NCBI GenBank assembly: GCA_021783855.1
Contig: JAJXTL010000094.1
Span: 1 to 11,162, forward strand
Length of the DNA: 11,162 nucleotides
Reading direction: 5' to 3'
Origin: Pseudomonadota bacterium
GTDB lineage: Bacteria > Pseudomonadota > Gammaproteobacteria > Burkholderiales > Gallionellaceae
Shown here: piece after piece, positions 8,811 to 11,162 of the stretch
Layout of the letters: each line of letters starts with the position of its first letter
Numbering within the stretch: the stretch's first letter is position 1
Program-made: the position numbers and the translations under genes
The notes under the pieces: model-generated
What the model was told of the DNA's origin: nothing
Database searches by the model: none
The model's input: only the letters and a program-made list of their open reading frames with translations

Positions 8811-8850
8811 TGATCGATCTGTCACCCTGCAACCGGATGCAGATCGATCA
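8811..8850. repeat. 11-bp perfect inverted repeat, TGATCGATCTG
   Basis: Arms TGATCGATCTG (8811-8821) and CAGATCGATCA (8840-8850) are perfectly complementary around an 18-base loop. In the minus-strand RNA the loop can add about five more pairs (CAUCC with GGGUG, one G-U). The repeat lies between the minus-strand porin stop and the ubiK start. No U-tract follows on either strand, so a simple intrinsic terminator is doubtful. Five GATC sites fall within about 46 bp. Confidence 0.6.
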
Positions 8851-8863
8851 AAGATCAGCGAAT

Positions 8864-9640
8864 TTAGAACGTTCGAGTGACGGAGGCAACCAGAACCCCC
8901 CTGCCCAGATCGTTACCCAATACAGTGTAGGCAGCCGTTGCGTTGGTCTTGCTGTAAGTCAGACCCGCCACATAACCGCTGAAATCCTTGCTTACACTCA
9001 GCCTGTAATCATCATAACTCAACGCGGCAGGGCCGCTGCCGGCATACTGCCCCTTGAAATCCTGCCTGCCGTAGTGCGCACCCAGCGTGATGCCTGTGTC
9101 AGCAACCGGATAGTTTGCGCTAAGATCGATGTAATTTGTGCCTCTGGCATCTGCCACGCCAAAAGTATTACCCAGGCTGTAGGAATACTTCAGGGAAATC
9201 CACTTGTAGCCGATCAGACCGTAGACTTCGTCGGTGTTCGCCTTGGCAGCGCCAGCTGCAAAGGTGGCAGGATAGGTGCCGGGATAGTTGTAACGCAGGA
9301 AACCCAAATCATAGTTGAAATCGGTCGCAAAACTGTTCTTGAAACCGAAATAGGTATCCAGTTCCAACCCCGCGTTGTTGGCGCCATCCGTGCCGCCCGT
9401 CGCAGTGTACGTATCGCTCAGCCAGCTGATGCTCGAACCCCATGCGCCAGCATAGAATCCGCTGGAATGCGTATAGTCAAATCCGCCCTGCAGCGCGGGT
9501 TTTCCGCCGGTCTGCGAAATGCCGCGGTACAGATAATTGCTCACCAGGCTCACGTTAGCGGAAAACGGCCCCTCTTCGGCAAAAGCAGGTAAATCTGCAC
9601 ACAGACAAATAAACAACAATAACTTGCGCTTGCTCAACAT
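8864..9640 (-). CDS. TorF-family putative outer-membrane porin, copy 2
   Basis: A 258-residue protein of the TorF/Gcw_chp family (TIGR02001), predicted to be an outer-membrane beta-barrel. A signal peptide (KRKLLLFICLCADLPAFA) would be cut after Ala21. The mature N-terminus has the family signature NYLYRGISQTGGKPALQGG and FYAGAWGSSISW, then alternating barrel strands, ending in RTF. That C-terminal Phe is the usual BAM assembly signal. I chose ATG at 9640, which has GGGAGG 8 bases upstream; an ATG at 9646 lies only 2 bases from it. The protein is a close paralogue of the porin at 9936-10721, arranged divergently. Compared with that copy it carries a short insertion after SWLSD (TATGGTDGAN). 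No sigma-54 promoter is visible upstream of this copy. The solute carried is unknown. Confidence 0.88.
   Translation of the reverse strand: MLSKRKLLLFICLCADLPAFAEEGPFSANVSLVSNYLYRGISQTGGKPALQGGFDYTHSSGFYAGAWGSSISWLSDTYTATGGTDGANNAGLELDTYFGFKNSFATDFNYDLGFLRYNYPGTYPATFAAGAAKANTDEVYGLIGYKWISLKYSYSLGNTFGVADARGTNYIDLSANYPVADTGITLGAHYGRQDFKGQYAGSGPAALSYDDYRLSVSKDFSGYVAGLTYSKTNATAAYTVLGNDLGRGVLVASVTRTF
9422..9492 (-). repeat. 71-bp block identical to 10111-10181 (inverted copy)
   Basis: The reverse complement of this stretch matches 10111-10181 at all 71 positions, including every codon third position, although flanking coding sequence of the two porins differs at many silent sites. A second shared block of 33 bases lies nearby in both genes (GAGCAATTATC...CGCAGAC). 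The blocks encode the signature N-terminal barrel strands. Confidence 0.9.
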
Positions 9641-9674
9641 ACTCATCTCCTCCCTAAATTTTCTTGTTGGTTTA

Positions 9675-9692
9675 ACCCTGTTTTAACAGGGT
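9675..9692. promoter_or_regulatory. Perfect 8-2-8 palindrome ACCCTGTTTTAACAGGGT, candidate operator
   Basis: The arms ACCCTGTT and AACAGGGT are perfect and separated by TT. The centre lies 43 bp upstream of the minus-strand porin start and overlaps its candidate -10 element. A two-base loop is too tight for a natural RNA hairpin, so a dimeric repressor or activator site is more likely. The regulator is unknown. Confidence 0.55.
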
Positions 9693-9707
9693 ACGAGAGT
9701 GTATCAA
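9680..9707 (-). promoter_or_regulatory. Candidate sigma-70 promoter for minus-strand porin
   Basis: On the minus strand TTGATA (9707-9702, 5 of 6 to the -35 consensus) and TAAAAC (9685-9680, 4 of 6 to the -10 consensus) are 16 bases apart. The expected transcription start is about 30-35 bases before the porin ATG. The -10 lies inside the palindrome at 9675-9692, which would allow direct control. Confidence 0.35.
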
Positions 9708-9739
9708 AAAACTCATTCCAGAATGGTTAATGGGGTGCG

Positions 9740-9756
9740 CTGGTATTGCGTACCAG
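9740..9756. promoter_or_regulatory. Palindrome CTGGTA-N5-TACCAG, candidate regulator site
   Basis: Perfect six-base arms flank TTGCG. It sits in the middle of the divergent porin gap, about 100 bp from the minus-strand start and about 147 bp upstream of the predicted sigma-54 start site. It does not match the NtrC consensus. It may serve another dimeric regulator or have no function. Confidence 0.35.
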
Positions 9757-9760
9757 AAGC

Positions 9761-9777
9761 TGCCCGATACCGGTGCA
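9761..9777 (+). promoter_or_regulatory. NtrC-box-like site 1 (TGCCCGATACCGGTGCA)
   Basis: This matches 10 of the 12 conserved positions of the enteric NtrC box TGCACC-N5-GGTGCA. Its centre is about 126 bp upstream of the predicted sigma-54 transcription start, within the normal range for an enhancer. It is paired with a second site 31 bp downstream. Assignment is by motif and context only. Confidence 0.55.
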
Positions 9778-9791
9778 TCAGTTAACCGCCA

Positions 9792-9808
9792 CGCTTCATA
9801 TTGGTGCG
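9792..9808 (+). promoter_or_regulatory. NtrC-box-like site 2 (CGCTTCATATTGGTGCG)
   Basis: This keeps 8 of 12 conserved NtrC-box positions, with a strong right half (GGTGC). The centre is about 95 bp upstream of the predicted start and 31 bp from site 1. That is close to three helical turns, so both dimers would lie on the same DNA face, as at the enteric glnA enhancer. Confidence 0.5.
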
Positions 9809-9868
9809 AGAATTTCCACGTATATGAGAGGCTGTTTTTAATATATTGTTTTTATTGATTAAAAAAAT

Positions 9869-9884
9869 TGGCACGCATCCTGCT
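9869..9884 (+). promoter_or_regulatory. Sigma-54 (-24/-12) promoter of the porin-glnK operon
   Basis: TGGCACGCATCCTGCT matches the consensus TGGCACG-N4-TTGCW at 11 of 12 positions; only the first T of TTGC is C. The invariant GG (9870-9871) and GC (9882-9883) are separated by exactly 10 bases. The predicted start is near 9895, leaving about 40 bases of leader before the ATG. An AT-rich tract at 9836-9868 lies between it and the NtrC-like sites and includes a partial IHF-type core (TTGATT, 9855-9860). Confidence 0.8.
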
Positions 9885-9935
9885 TATCGGATTGTGCAGG
9901 AACTTCATTTTACCCATCTCAAGAAAGGAAACATC

Positions 9936-11106
<1,171 letters not shown>

Positions 11107-11116
11107 GGAGATAGAA

Positions 11117-11162
11117 ATGAAAAAGCTTATCGCTTCATTCATGCTGCTGGCCATGTTGTGCG
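11117..11162 (+). CDS. Start of a secreted or membrane protein, probably ammonium transporter Amt
   Basis: Only 15 codons are present (MKKLIASFMLLAMLC, then the edge). They follow AAGGAG 6 bases upstream, and the gap after glnK is 10 bp, so this is the next gene of the operon. Two lysines followed by a hydrophobic run form a signal peptide. Ammonium transporters of this lineage often carry one, and glnK is almost always followed by amtB, hence the guess. The sequence itself does not prove the identity. Confidence 0.65.
   Translation, partial: MKKLIASFMLLAMLC

Noticed and set aside
8837..9592. Plus-strand 251-codon frame opposite the minus-strand porin
   Set aside because: The minus-strand frame has a signal peptide, family motifs and a C-terminal Phe. 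The plus frame has none of these and would cross the ubiK-porin gap.
9740..9756. NtrC site at the CTGGTA-N5-TACCAG palindrome
   Set aside because: The arms do not match the GCACC/GGTGC half-sites, so it was listed only as an unassigned palindrome.

Overview
The window looks like chromosomal DNA from a betaproteobacterium. I would guess the Nitrosomonadales/Gallionellaceae neighbourhood. The main hints are the ubiK-comM pair beside a TorF-type porin, glnK and a probable ammonium transporter, together with a multi-subunit pyruvate:ferredoxin oxidoreductase. This placement rests on gene content and protein style, not on a search. There are no rRNA or tRNA genes, insertion sequences or CRISPR arrays. 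Gene density is high, and apart from the deliberate-looking regulatory gap at 9641-9935 the intergenic spaces are short.

Layout: from 1 to about 9640 everything is on the minus strand. Read in transcription order, it holds a TorF-family outer-membrane porin (8864-9640), ubiK (8496-8756), comM (6998-8491), metH (3248-6928) and a PaiB-family FMN-binding protein (2604-3248). These are followed by a two-domain FKBP prolyl isomerase (1784-2470), a lipoprotein FKBP (1273-1734), the gamma subunit of a pyruvate:ferredoxin oxidoreductase (656-1225) and its alpha subunit (1-663, cut by the window edge). ubiK and comM are 4 bp apart. metH and paiB share one base in a TAATG overlap, and the two oxidoreductase genes overlap by 8 bp. 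A small upstream ORF with a good ribosome binding site ends in an ATGA overlap with the metH start.

From 9936 to the right edge the plus strand carries a second TorF-family porin, glnK (PII) and the first 15 codons of a protein with a signal peptide, probably the ammonium transporter. The 295-bp divergent gap between the two porins contains a near-consensus sigma-54 (-24/-12) promoter. Upstream of it lie two NtrC-box-like 17-mers spaced 31 bp centre to centre. The plus-strand cluster therefore reads as a nitrogen-starvation operon that combines outer-membrane passage, PII signalling and inner-membrane ammonium uptake.

The most interesting points are the following. First, the two porins are divergent and share a 71-bp perfectly identical block, but their upstream control elements look different. 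Second, the plus-strand porin belongs to a predicted sigma-54/NtrC regulon. Third, there is a possible translational leader in front of metH. Fourth, three FKBP domains lie in two adjacent genes that target different compartments. No wholly new system is evident. The porin pair and its regulatory region are the best candidates for follow-up.
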